Below are positions 43,092 to 50,077 of a DNA stretch of 59,443 nt, piece by piece. The position numbers and the translations under genes were made by a program. The stretch lies in assembly GCA_024401495.1 (NCBI GenBank), contig JAKSKW010000010.1:1-59443 (forward strand), given 5' to 3'. Source of the DNA: Paludibacteraceae bacterium. GTDB lineage: Bacteria > Bacteroidota > Bacteroidia > Bacteroidales > Paludibacteraceae. The notes under the pieces are model-generated. The model saw only the letters and a program-made list of their open reading frames with translations. It had not been told where the DNA came from and ran no database searches. Every line of letters begins with the position of its first letter. Positions within the stretch are counted from its first letter, which is position 1.

Positions 43092-44513
43092 TTAATTCTG
43101 AATCTCAATATTTACGTTTCTCTTATCGTCCTCCCAGCTAAACATCTTCACCGAGAATTCGATATAACCTCCTTCATCCATTCCAAACTCCGACTCTTCT
43201 CCATCTCCGTCGCCATCAAGATCGTTGCCTTCATCATCAAGATCATCGGCTACACCGTCTGGTTCATTTCCATTGGCTCCATCACCAAGGAAATTGTCTG
43301 TAGGCAATGTTATGATAAAACGATAGGATTTGCCGGCTTGCCAACCACCTGCTATCGCTGATCCAAGATTGACAATCAATGTCTTGCCGCCCCAAACCTC
43401 AGGATCATTTTTATCATATAATGAATTACTTCCAGAGGCATCCACCTTGCCATCTTTCATTTTAACATCATGATTTCCTTTGGTATCTGTCCTGTAGTAA
43501 CCACAATTTCCAATAAGTTCACCCGTATTTGGATCCTCTACTTTATAATAAACTCTGATCGCTATAAATCCATCCTGCGGAAGAAGCATCAGATTATCTT
43601 CCATACTTACCGTCTCAGTGCCGTTTACAACCACACCTCTATTTTTATCAACTCCGTTATAATCAGGTGACACCTTGTAGTAAGTATAAACGATTCCCTG
43701 ACGGGCGCCTTTATCATCATTTTCGACTTTCTTTACAATCGGGTTGCTTTGGCTCACCTCTTCAATTTTAGTGAAAGTCCATCTCACCATACCTGCCTGA
43801 GTATTTGGGTTGGTATTGTCAGTCGTCGTATTAAATGACATTGTAGGACTACCTTTTCCCGCCGCTATAACCTCTACTCTATTGACTGTATATTTATTGT
43901 CATCTGCTCCAGTGAATGAAAAATTGATCTTTGAAAGAGCATGTATGAAATTCAATGGCTGGACTCCATTCGCTGGTCGCTCCTCTGCCTCTGAATATGC
44001 CACCACCAAATCTTCCTGATCACTAGCAGTCCAGTAAGGGCTATACTTAATCTTATCTTTATTATCTCCAGTCCAGATAGGATTTCCATCCCGAACTTTT
44101 TTCAGATTATTGAAAGCTCGGAATGCGACCTTCTTGCTTGAAGTGACTTCATGAGGCCAATAGTAAGTGTCGCTTTCAGTGTCGAACGTATTCGTGATTA
44201 TATTTGAATTATCGACAGCCAATCCATTTTCAAAAAAACAAGAATCTATAAAAAATGGCTTATTATCATACCAAGCAGAGACATAGAGACCTCCTTTTCT
44301 GCCGTCAACCTTACCCTTTAGCACATCACTTGTCACATCCGCAGCTCTTGTCGCGCCAGCAGTGTAAGTGGAGAAAGAGATGACGTTGCTGTTAGGATTT
44401 CTTCTGTCGACGACAGCCTCATCCTCGTTGTCATCCTTGCACGACGCAAACAATGCCGACAACAAAGCTGCCAGCATACAATTGATTGTTATGTTATTTA
44501 GTCGCACAAACAT
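43092..44513 (-). CDS. Fimbrillin family lipoprotein, paralogue of the major subunit
   Basis: 473 residues with lipobox LFASC. It parallels the gene at 44846: ISFSTYTAGATRAADVTSD, DTYYWPHEV, AFRAFNNL, DLVVAYSEAEERPANGVQPLNFIHALSKINFSF and LIVNLGSAIAGGWQAGKSYRF (each a family block). Arg in GATRAAD is the likely maturation cleavage site. Near the C-terminus an acidic insert (DGVADDLDDEGNDLDGDGDG) precedes the last strand (IEFSVKMFSWEDDKRNV), as in the major subunit. Compared with that paralogue, codon use is more mixed, which fits a minor subunit. Confidence 0.85.
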   Translation of the reverse strand: MFVRLNNITINCMLAALLSALFASCKDDNEDEAVVDRRNPNSNVISFSTYTAGATRAADVTSDVLKGKVDGRKGGLYVSAWYDNKPFFIDSCFFENGLAVDNSNIITNTFDTESDTYYWPHEVTSSKKVAFRAFNNLKKVRDGNPIWTGDNKDKIKYSPYWTASDQEDLVVAYSEAEERPANGVQPLNFIHALSKINFSFTGADDNKYTVNRVEVIAAGKGSPTMSFNTTTDNTNPNTQAGMVRWTFTKIEEVSQSNPIVKKVENDDKGARQGIVYTYYKVSPDYNGVDKNRGVVVNGTETVSMEDNLMLLPQDGFIAIRVYYKVEDPNTGELIGNCGYYRTDTKGNHDVKMKDGKVDASGSNSLYDKNDPEVWGGKTLIVNLGSAIAGGWQAGKSYRFIITLPTDNFLGDGANGNEPDGVADDLDDEGNDLDGDGDGEESEFGMDEGGYIEFSVKMFSWEDDKRNVNIEIQN

Positions 44514-44845
44514 TATTAGTTAATAGTTAATAATTAATGGTTAATAATTGGTGTTCGCTGTAGAGACGCGAGATCTCGCGTCTTTACGGTCCATTCGCCA
44601 ATTATGAATTATGCATTATGAATTATGCATTAAAATAAAGATCGCTTAAATAGACTGATTATAGAATCTCATTTCTATAATCAAAATTAAATTTACACGC
44701 ACGTTTTAAACTTAAAATGACACCCACGTCCGTGCGTCTCTACGAGCGTGTCCGCCAATTGTGAATTATGCATTATGAATTAAAATATATTCAGCAAAGG
44801 TGCGGTTTGCACCTTCGCCGAATAATATTTCAAATCTTAATCAAA
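44514..44845. other. 332-base intergenic region inside the pilus locus
   Basis: No gene is visible. It holds the hairpin at 44790-44822 after the major fimbrillin, a perfect palindrome AGACGCGAGATCTCGCGTCT at 44564-44583, and several AATTATGCATTATGAATT repeats (about 44598-44640 and 44757-44784). The structure suggests partial termination and RNA processing between the major and minor subunit genes. Confidence 0.6.
44790..44822 (-). terminator. Hairpin after major fimbrillin gene (attenuator or terminator)
   Basis: Minus strand TTCGGCGAAGGTGC / GCACCTTTGCTGAA, a 14-bp stem with two mismatches and a short loop, followed by TATATTTT. It lies 23 bases beyond the fimbrillin stop. Confidence 0.65.
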
Positions 44846-46138
44846 TTACTTGATTGTGATGTTGTTTGCAGCAACGTCAACCCAGTTTGAAACTGTAACA
44901 GAGAAACGGATTGGAGTCAAGATATCGAACTCTGAATCTGCATCATCTGCATCTCCATCAAGATCTGCATCTGTATCTTTATCCTTACCATCTGCATTTC
45001 CATCACCATTCTTATCACCGATGAAGTTGTCATCAGGCAATGTCATAGTGAAACGGTATGCCTTTCCAGCCTCCCATGCAGGGATATCTGCTGGAGTAGC
45101 TGAATTGTCCTTGTCTGTTCCAAGGTTGATAACTACAGTCTTGCAACCAAGAATTGCCTTACCATCTGTGTTGTCATAAGCAGCATCAATGTTTTGATGA
45201 CGACCCTTGCTATCTGTCAACTCGTAACCACAGTTACCGATAACCTTTTTAGCGTCCTCAACCTTGTAGTAAACACGAACTGCGATCTTACCTTTCTGAG
45301 GAAGAAGCATGAAGTTATCAGTCAATTCATTTGCAGTAGTTCCATTAACAACTACATCACCTGTCTTATAAGTGTAAAGGACACCATTTGCAGGATCAGA
45401 AGAATCATCAGCAACCAAATTTCCAGTGATTCCAGTCTTATCCCATACAGCGCAAGCAGCTTGTGTGTTATCTGCCTCATCACCATCAGTCTTAGCTCCA
45501 GTGATTTCTGTAGTCTTGTTAAATGTCATTACATTTCCTGTTGCAGTACCATCTGCGATAACTTCAATCTTGTTGATAGTGTACGTGTTACCAGCAGTAG
45601 CACCCTTGAAAGAGAAGTTAACCTTAGAAAGTGCGTGAGTAAAGTTCAATGGCTGAACACCATTAGTTGGCTTTGAAGCTGCCTCAGCGTAAGCAATAAC
45701 CAAATCCTTCTGGTCAGCAGCAGTAGCAGCTACAGTAAAGTCAATTGACTCATACTCCTTATCTGCTGTCCAAGCAGCACCAGAACTTAGATTGAATGCA
45801 CGGAAACCGATATTTCCTGCAGAGAATGATGGCCAGTAGTATGTGTCAGTCTGTGTATCAGCGATTCCATCAGTAGTAGTAGCATTAACCTTTGCTGTCT
45901 CACCTGCCTCAAAATAAAGTGCGTTATCATACAAAGCAGCAACCTTGAAACCGTTTGTCTTAACATCAGCAGAAGTCACATCTGTAGCACGAGTACCACC
46001 AGCTGTGTAAGTAGAGAAGCTCAAAGCTCCGTTAGCTCTGTTTGAGCCATTTGTAGACTTCTCTGGAGCGAATTCCTCGTCCTGAGAGCACGATGCAAGA
46101 GCCAAGCTTGCAAGTGCGAAAAAGAAAATTTTCTTCAT
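44846..46138 (-). CDS. Major fimbrillin (type V pilus shaft candidate)
   Basis: 430 residues with a lipoprotein signal (MKKIFFFALASLALASC). Fimbrillin blocks are LSFSTYTAGGTRATDVTSAD (Arg in GTRATD is the likely protease maturation site), DTYYWPSFSAGNIGFRAFN, DLVIAYAEAASKPTNGVQPL and NFTHALSKVNFSFKGA. Codon choice is noticeably more uniform than in neighbours and the gene has a hairpin after it, both consistent with high expression as the shaft subunit. An acidic stretch (NGDGNADGKDKDTDADLDGD) sits before the final strand. It follows DUF3575 and DUF5119 genes, the usual order of such pilus loci in Bacteroidales. Confidence 0.85.
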   Translation of the reverse strand: MKKIFFFALASLALASCSQDEEFAPEKSTNGSNRANGALSFSTYTAGGTRATDVTSADVKTNGFKVAALYDNALYFEAGETAKVNATTTDGIADTQTDTYYWPSFSAGNIGFRAFNLSSGAAWTADKEYESIDFTVAATAADQKDLVIAYAEAASKPTNGVQPLNFTHALSKVNFSFKGATAGNTYTINKIEVIADGTATGNVMTFNKTTEITGAKTDGDEADNTQAACAVWDKTGITGNLVADDSSDPANGVLYTYKTGDVVVNGTTANELTDNFMLLPQKGKIAVRVYYKVEDAKKVIGNCGYELTDSKGRHQNIDAAYDNTDGKAILGCKTVVINLGTDKDNSATPADIPAWEAGKAYRFTMTLPDDNFIGDKNGDGNADGKDKDTDADLDGDADDADSEFDILTPIRFSVTVSNWVDVAANNITIK

Positions 46139-46173
46139 GTTAGTAAATTTTTTAATTAATTTTTCCTTTTGTT

Positions 46174-47280
46174 TTACAGATCGATGTCGATATTGATCTC
46201 ATCCTCCCAATCGCTCACCGTGATGTCGAATCCTTTACCGCCACCGGTCATCTGCACATCTGGAAGCTCAATAGGATCCTTAACCTCTATGATCAAATCT
46301 AAATCGTCGTCTTTTGAAATCCAGACCTTGTCGCCCACTGGCAAATCATGCGTCAGGATTGTCTGGCCATCCACGAGCATCACATCCAAATGTAAGTAAA
46401 GCTCTTCCGGCCCAAATGAATAGCCTTTCACCAGTCCGAATGTCTGGAAATCCGTCTCCACATATCCGGTAGAATCTGTCTCTGCTTTCGACTGCCATCC
46501 TGTCAACTCATGCGCCGTCATCTCCGTCTGGGAATGCATCTGGCTGATGTTGTAGGATTTAGCCACACCGCTTATCACAGCTCTTACAGTGTAAAGGTTT
46601 GCAAATCCTTTGAAATGGACTTTCACTCCCATCTTGATAATCGCCGACTTTGGATAGAATGTTCCGTCATCGAAACGGGTATGAGGAGTAAAGTCTCTAA
46701 TAATCTGACTCTCATCAATTATCACCCCTTCGTAACAGTCGTTGGCAAACCAAATCGGTTGCTTGGTAGTGAGTGAATAATCGTCAGCTCGCGTTCCGTC
46801 TCTCGTAGCCTGAGCTCTTGTGGCACGTGTCTGAGCCGCCCAAGGCGAGTTGGATCGTGTCACCCATTCGGCGCGTGAGGATGCGAACCATCGTGACGCC
46901 TGGGGAATTGTCTCGATCTGTGCCGACGCGTATTTATCCATTCCTGTGAATTGGAGCGACGCGTATTCCATCACCGACTGGTTGAACACAAACAGGTTCC
47001 AATCTCCATCGTATAGGGTGATCTTCGTATGCTCGATATCGTTGGTCACCACCAACGCAGGATCATGCTGCCCGGTCTGGTCGAAAGCGTACACCGACAT
47101 TCCCGTAGGAGGCTCACCCTCGTCGAAATCAGCCCAACGGCTGCCATTCCAGTCCACATTTATATCCACCGGCACGAGAGTGTCCCACTCATCCCAAAGC
47201 TGACGTCTGTCGCAAGAGGAGACGAACAACATCAGAATCATTGCCAACCACAGATGTGCGAGCCTATTCTTTAATAGCAT
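46174..47280 (-). CDS. DUF5119 (FimB/Mfa2-like) lipoprotein, probable pilus anchor
   Basis: 368 residues from the ATG at 47280, which has GGAGG five bases upstream; a GTG two codons earlier lacks that spacing. Signal sequence with lipobox LFVSSC. The motif CDRRQLWDEWDTLVPVDINVDW and GMSVYAFDQTG are typical of DUF5119, found upstream of fimbrillins in Bacteroides-type pilus loci. The ribosome site lies within the end of the DUF3575 gene, with which it overlaps by 17 bases. A run TRSNS..TRATRAQATRDGTRADD has five Arg in 30 residues, possible protease-sensitive sites. Confidence 0.8.
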   Translation of the reverse strand: MLLKNRLAHLWLAMILMLFVSSCDRRQLWDEWDTLVPVDINVDWNGSRWADFDEGEPPTGMSVYAFDQTGQHDPALVVTNDIEHTKITLYDGDWNLFVFNQSVMEYASLQFTGMDKYASAQIETIPQASRWFASSRAEWVTRSNSPWAAQTRATRAQATRDGTRADDYSLTTKQPIWFANDCYEGVIIDESQIIRDFTPHTRFDDGTFYPKSAIIKMGVKVHFKGFANLYTVRAVISGVAKSYNISQMHSQTEMTAHELTGWQSKAETDSTGYVETDFQTFGLVKGYSFGPEELYLHLDVMLVDGQTILTHDLPVGDKVWISKDDDLDLIIEVKDPIELPDVQMTGGGKGFDITVSDWEDEINIDIDL

Positions 47281-48604
47281 CGTCACCTCCTTCCTTATTT
47301 TTATTTTGGTTGAGCAACTTGCTCGGTTTCTCCACTCTTCTGTGGATCAAATAACCAATATTAATGTCAAGTTTGTTAGGGCCGATCCATGTGTAGCGTC
47401 CGTCGCGCTGCCACACCAAATATTTGTTGTCAAGCTTGCCCTCGTAGTAGCTGTAGTTGGTACGCATCACTCCGAGTCCTGCGCCCACCTGCACTCTCCA
47501 ACGTCTGTTCTTACCAAAACGCTTGGCATAATGGTAGGAAACACCAGCGTTGATACATATCTCTCCTTGATAACCCTTAGAGTGGCGTTCAAGGTCGTAG
47601 TAGCCTACTCCAGCGATTAATCCCAAAGCATGGCCCGTAAGTTTAGGCTCAAAACGTCGGTCATCGCCAAACCAATATTTGCCTTCAAGTTCCCAATACT
47701 GAATCTCGTAGCACCACGAGTCGTCTTTAGCCACCCACCATGGGAAGACGTAGGAGACATTGAAGCTCAAACGGTCGCCAGTCGGGAATTCAATTCCCAC
47801 GTTTGGAGCCAACACCGCGTCGTACATAAGATTAGTGTTGACCGCGAACATAGGCTCATAGACAGTCACCGTCGTCTTCTTAGGAACTCTCTTAGGAGGA
47901 GCGATCGGTTTTTCAGCCTGAAGCTCATCCTTCTTAGGCTTCTTCACATACTCCTTGTTTTCCGGTTTTTTCTCAGGAAGAAGCGGCACCATATCTGGGT
48001 AAGCTTTTCCCTTCTCCCTCTTCTTGAAATAGATCACGACGTCGCAGCGACGCAATTGAGGGAAAAATTTCTGCGAGACGATCTCCCAAGTGGCGCCCTT
48101 GTCGATCGACTTGATCTTAGCAGGGACATCACCACCAGTGAGGATGCACTGCATCACCTTGTCCTTATTCTTGATGTCGGACTTTTTCACCTCTGCCGCA
48201 AGGTTTTGCCAAATCTGCGGGATAGTCACCTTAGCGTTGAAATAATTTTCATTATATCTCGGAAGTGTGAAATATCTCTCGATAAGATGGATGGAATTGT
48301 CAAGACGTTTCCATCTCACCATAGAGTTAGCCTCGTCAGAGCCCTCCGGAGAAACGCCAGCAAACACGTCGACGCGTGGCACATAAATAGAGTCAGCACC
48401 CTGCTTCTCCTGCACACGACGCAATTTGTTGAGCATCTCGTTATTAGTAGAATAATCAAGATCAATCGCCGCTGAACTTACATTAAAATAAAAGGTGATT
48501 TTCGTTGAATCCACGTAGCCACTGAATCCATCGGATTTTTGAGCCGCAGCCACAGCCACGTTCAAAATAAGAATTACACAATATGCAATATACTTTCTTA
48601 TCAA
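47264..48604 (-). CDS. DUF3575 outer-membrane protein with OmpA-like N-terminal part, first gene of pilus locus
   Basis: 446 residues. The start is a TTG at 48604 preceded by AGGA seven bases upstream; no ATG fits and the resulting signal peptide (MIRKYIAYCVILILNVAVAAAQ) is good. Residues about 25-200 (TKITFYFNVSSAAIDLDYSTN, IYVPRVDVFAGVSPEG, RCDVVIYFKKRE) resemble an OmpA-like region. After a Pro/Lys linker the C-terminal 190 residues form the DUF3575 barrel-like domain (FAVNTNLMYDAVLAPNVGIE, YWELEGKYWFGDDRRFEPKLTGHALG shown by its blocks). This pairing regularly heads Bacteroidales fimbrial loci. No regulator gene is adjacent and no clear promoter was found upstream. Confidence 0.82.
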   Translation of the reverse strand: MIRKYIAYCVILILNVAVAAAQKSDGFSGYVDSTKITFYFNVSSAAIDLDYSTNNEMLNKLRRVQEKQGADSIYVPRVDVFAGVSPEGSDEANSMVRWKRLDNSIHLIERYFTLPRYNENYFNAKVTIPQIWQNLAAEVKKSDIKNKDKVMQCILTGGDVPAKIKSIDKGATWEIVSQKFFPQLRRCDVVIYFKKREKGKAYPDMVPLLPEKKPENKEYVKKPKKDELQAEKPIAPPKRVPKKTTVTVYEPMFAVNTNLMYDAVLAPNVGIEFPTGDRLSFNVSYVFPWWVAKDDSWCYEIQYWELEGKYWFGDDRRFEPKLTGHALGLIAGVGYYDLERHSKGYQGEICINAGVSYHYAKRFGKNRRWRVQVGAGLGVMRTNYSYYEGKLDNKYLVWQRDGRYTWIGPNKLDINIGYLIHRRVEKPSKLLNQNKNKEGGDDAIKE

Positions 48605-48904
48605 CTTTTAATCCTAATATACCATCATCACAATCATCATTTGTCATCCTCATACATAGTGTTCCACTCGTTCAAATGATGAATTATACTACTTTCTCAC
48701 AGAATTTGAATGAATATATTGTAATCATTACAAATCAGGTCACAAATAAAATGAAAATTTTTCATTGATACCCCAAAATGAATCAAAAAATGATAAAATT
48801 CCACAACTTTTAACATTTTCCCAAACTTTTATACGGTTTTATCTCAACTTTTACGCATTTTCACATAATTATGCATATACAATAACATTTATGCATTTTT
48901 GTTC
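48605..48904. other. AT-rich region upstream of pilus locus
   Basis: About 300 bases without a credible gene. It presumably holds the pilus promoter, but no perfect TAnnTTTG box was found on the minus strand; the closest is TTTATTTG near 48743-48750. Poly-T/A tracts dominate the distal part. Confidence 0.4.
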
Positions 48905-49044
48905 CCCCATGTTGGCACATGGGGCTAATTTATTTCACCCACATTCGTGGGTTTGGGGGATGGGTCCATCCCATCGATGGATTTAATTCCAACACAACCC
49001 ACGAATGTGGGTGGCACACATTAGCCCATAGCGCCAGCTATGGG
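48905..49044. repeat. REP-like inverted-pair element A, downstream of tnpA
   Basis: Two units face each other. The left unit has CCCCATGT/ACATGGGG around TGGC, then GCTAA, then CCCACATTCGTGGGT. The right unit is its reverse complement in layout, ending in CCCATAGC/GCTATGGG around GCCA. The whole can fold into one long hairpin, as in BIME elements. About 87 per cent of positions appear shared with element B at 49643 by eye. Confidence 0.8.
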
Positions 49045-49094
49045 ATTTGGGGATTTGGGGATTTGGGGATTTGGGGATTTGGGGATTTTGGGAA
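49042..49094. repeat. GGGGATTT tandem repeat (5-6 copies)
   Basis: Unit GGGGATTT is repeated without interruption next to element A. The plus strand has at least five runs of four G spaced by four bases, enough for a G-quadruplex. Confidence 0.85.
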
Positions 49095-49103
49095 AATGGG
49101 ATG

Positions 49104-49550
49104 TCAATCCCATGCATATTTTTCATCGATTTCGATATTGTATTTTTTAGCTATTCTTCTGAATTCATCTTTGTATGTTATTCCCACGGCATGATGTTGC
49201 TCTTGATTGTGAATATATGTCTTAACCCTTTCTACATGACTAGGGCTTACACTAAAGATACCATACCCCTTTTGCCAATTGAATGGACATATATTCTCAC
49301 TAATCCATTTGCTAGAATTGGATTTTACATGTCGCACAATTTCGCTCATAGCAATGGATCTCGGTTGCACATAAAAAATATGGATATGGTTTGTCGTTCC
49401 ACCCACAGCCAACGGAACACATTGTTTTTCCTTCAATGTGCCAGCCACATAACTATGAATCTCTTTTAATTTGTATTTGGGTAAAATGTCCTCCCTGAAT
49501 TTTGTTGAGAACACTAAATGAAGATAAACCTTCGAAAATGAATGAGACAT
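49104..49550 (-). mobile_element. tnpA: IS200/IS605-type Y1 transposase gene (TnpA)
   Basis: 148 residues, full length for this family. It begins MSHSFSKVYLHLVFSTKFRE and has HUH in GGTTNHIHIFYVQPR. The C-terminal helix carries the catalytic Tyr candidate (VKTYIHNQEQHH, the typical YI.NQ..HH motif). It makes single-strand nicks at hairpins and joins ends through a phosphotyrosine. No tnpB accessory gene is present. It is bracketed by direct repeats of the REP-like element (48905-49044 and 49643-49801), so the mobile unit may be the gene plus these elements. Confidence 0.9.
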
Positions 49551-49642
49551 TGTTCTGTTACATTAATCCAACAATTATTTTATCGTTGCAAAACTACAAT
49601 TAATTGCAAACAAAACAATATGAAATGATGATTTTTTCCATT

Positions 49643-49801
49643 CCCCATGTTGGCACATGGGGCTATTTTATATCACCCACATTTGTGGGTTTGGGGATGG
49701 GGCCATTCCATCGATGGATTTAATTCCAACACAACCCACGAATGTGGGTGGCACACATTAGCCCATTGTGCAAACAATGGGATTATTGTGCAAACAATGG
49801 G
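49643..49801. repeat. REP-like inverted-pair element B, upstream of tnpA
   Basis: Same layout and orientation as element A: CCCCATGT/ACATGGGG hairpin, CCCACATTTGTGGGT hairpin, then inverted units. It ends with CCCATTGT/ACAATGGG around GCAA, and this last hairpin is partly duplicated (ATTGTGCAAACAATGGG twice). Confidence 0.8.
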
Positions 49802-49814
49802 ATTGATATTATAC

Positions 49815-49845
49815 AACAAAAAAAGGCAGGTTGAAAAACCTGCCT
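49815..49845 (-). terminator. Terminator of tRNA-Arg
   Basis: Minus strand GGCAGG..CCTGCC stem with inner TT/AA pairing, followed by seven T; it begins about 11 bases past the tRNA CCA. Confidence 0.8.
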
Positions 49846-49855
49846 CTATTTGGTT

Positions 49856-49932
49856 TGGTGATCGGGAAGGGATTCGAACCCTTGACCCACAGCTTAGAAG
49901 GCTGTTGCTCTATCCAGCTGAGCTACCCGACC
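49856..49932 (-). tRNA. tRNA-Arg (anticodon TCT)
   Basis: Cloverleaf on the minus strand: acceptor GGTCGGG/CCCGATC, D-arm AGCTCAGCTGG, anticodon loop CTTCTAA (anticodon TCT), T-arm GGGTTCGAATCCC; CCA is encoded. Confidence 0.95.
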
Positions 49933-49962
49933 TACCTTAACTGCTTTCTTTCAAAAGCGATG

Positions 49963-49994
49963 CAAAAGTATATATTTCTCAACACATAACCAAA
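49963..49994 (-). promoter_or_regulatory. Promoter of tRNA-Arg
   Basis: Minus strand TTTG, 20 bases, TACTTTTG followed by CATCGC, the same box and downstream bases as the tRNA cluster promoter at 3305-3336. Confidence 0.7.
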
Positions 49995-50077
49995 ATTTGC
50001 ACCATTTTTTTTAAAGAAATATTGAAAAATGCGGAATTTGAACCTTCATTTCGCATTCCGCATTTATAATTTCTCAT

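Noticed and set aside
44925..45015. Dockerin domain at the fimbrillin C-terminus
   Set aside because: The Asp/Gly stretch lacks the paired F-hand helices of dockerins and is followed by the normal last fimbrillin strand.
47630..48475. 281-codon open frame on the plus strand
   Set aside because: It is antisense to the DUF3575 gene, has no signal, motif or ribosome site, and its composition (many His, Arg, Leu) is what the opposite strand of a real gene gives.
48919..49469. Plus-strand frames of 91 and 140 codons
   Set aside because: They start in element A and the GGGGATTT repeat (giving GFGDLGIWGFG repeats) and then read antisense through tnpA.
48905..49801. CRISPR array
   Set aside because: Repeats are long, structured and only two, with a transposase gene between them; no spacers or cas genes.
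49647..49940. 97-codon frame on the plus strand
   Set aside because: It runs through REP-like element B, a terminator and the tRNA-Arg gene, so it cannot be a gene.
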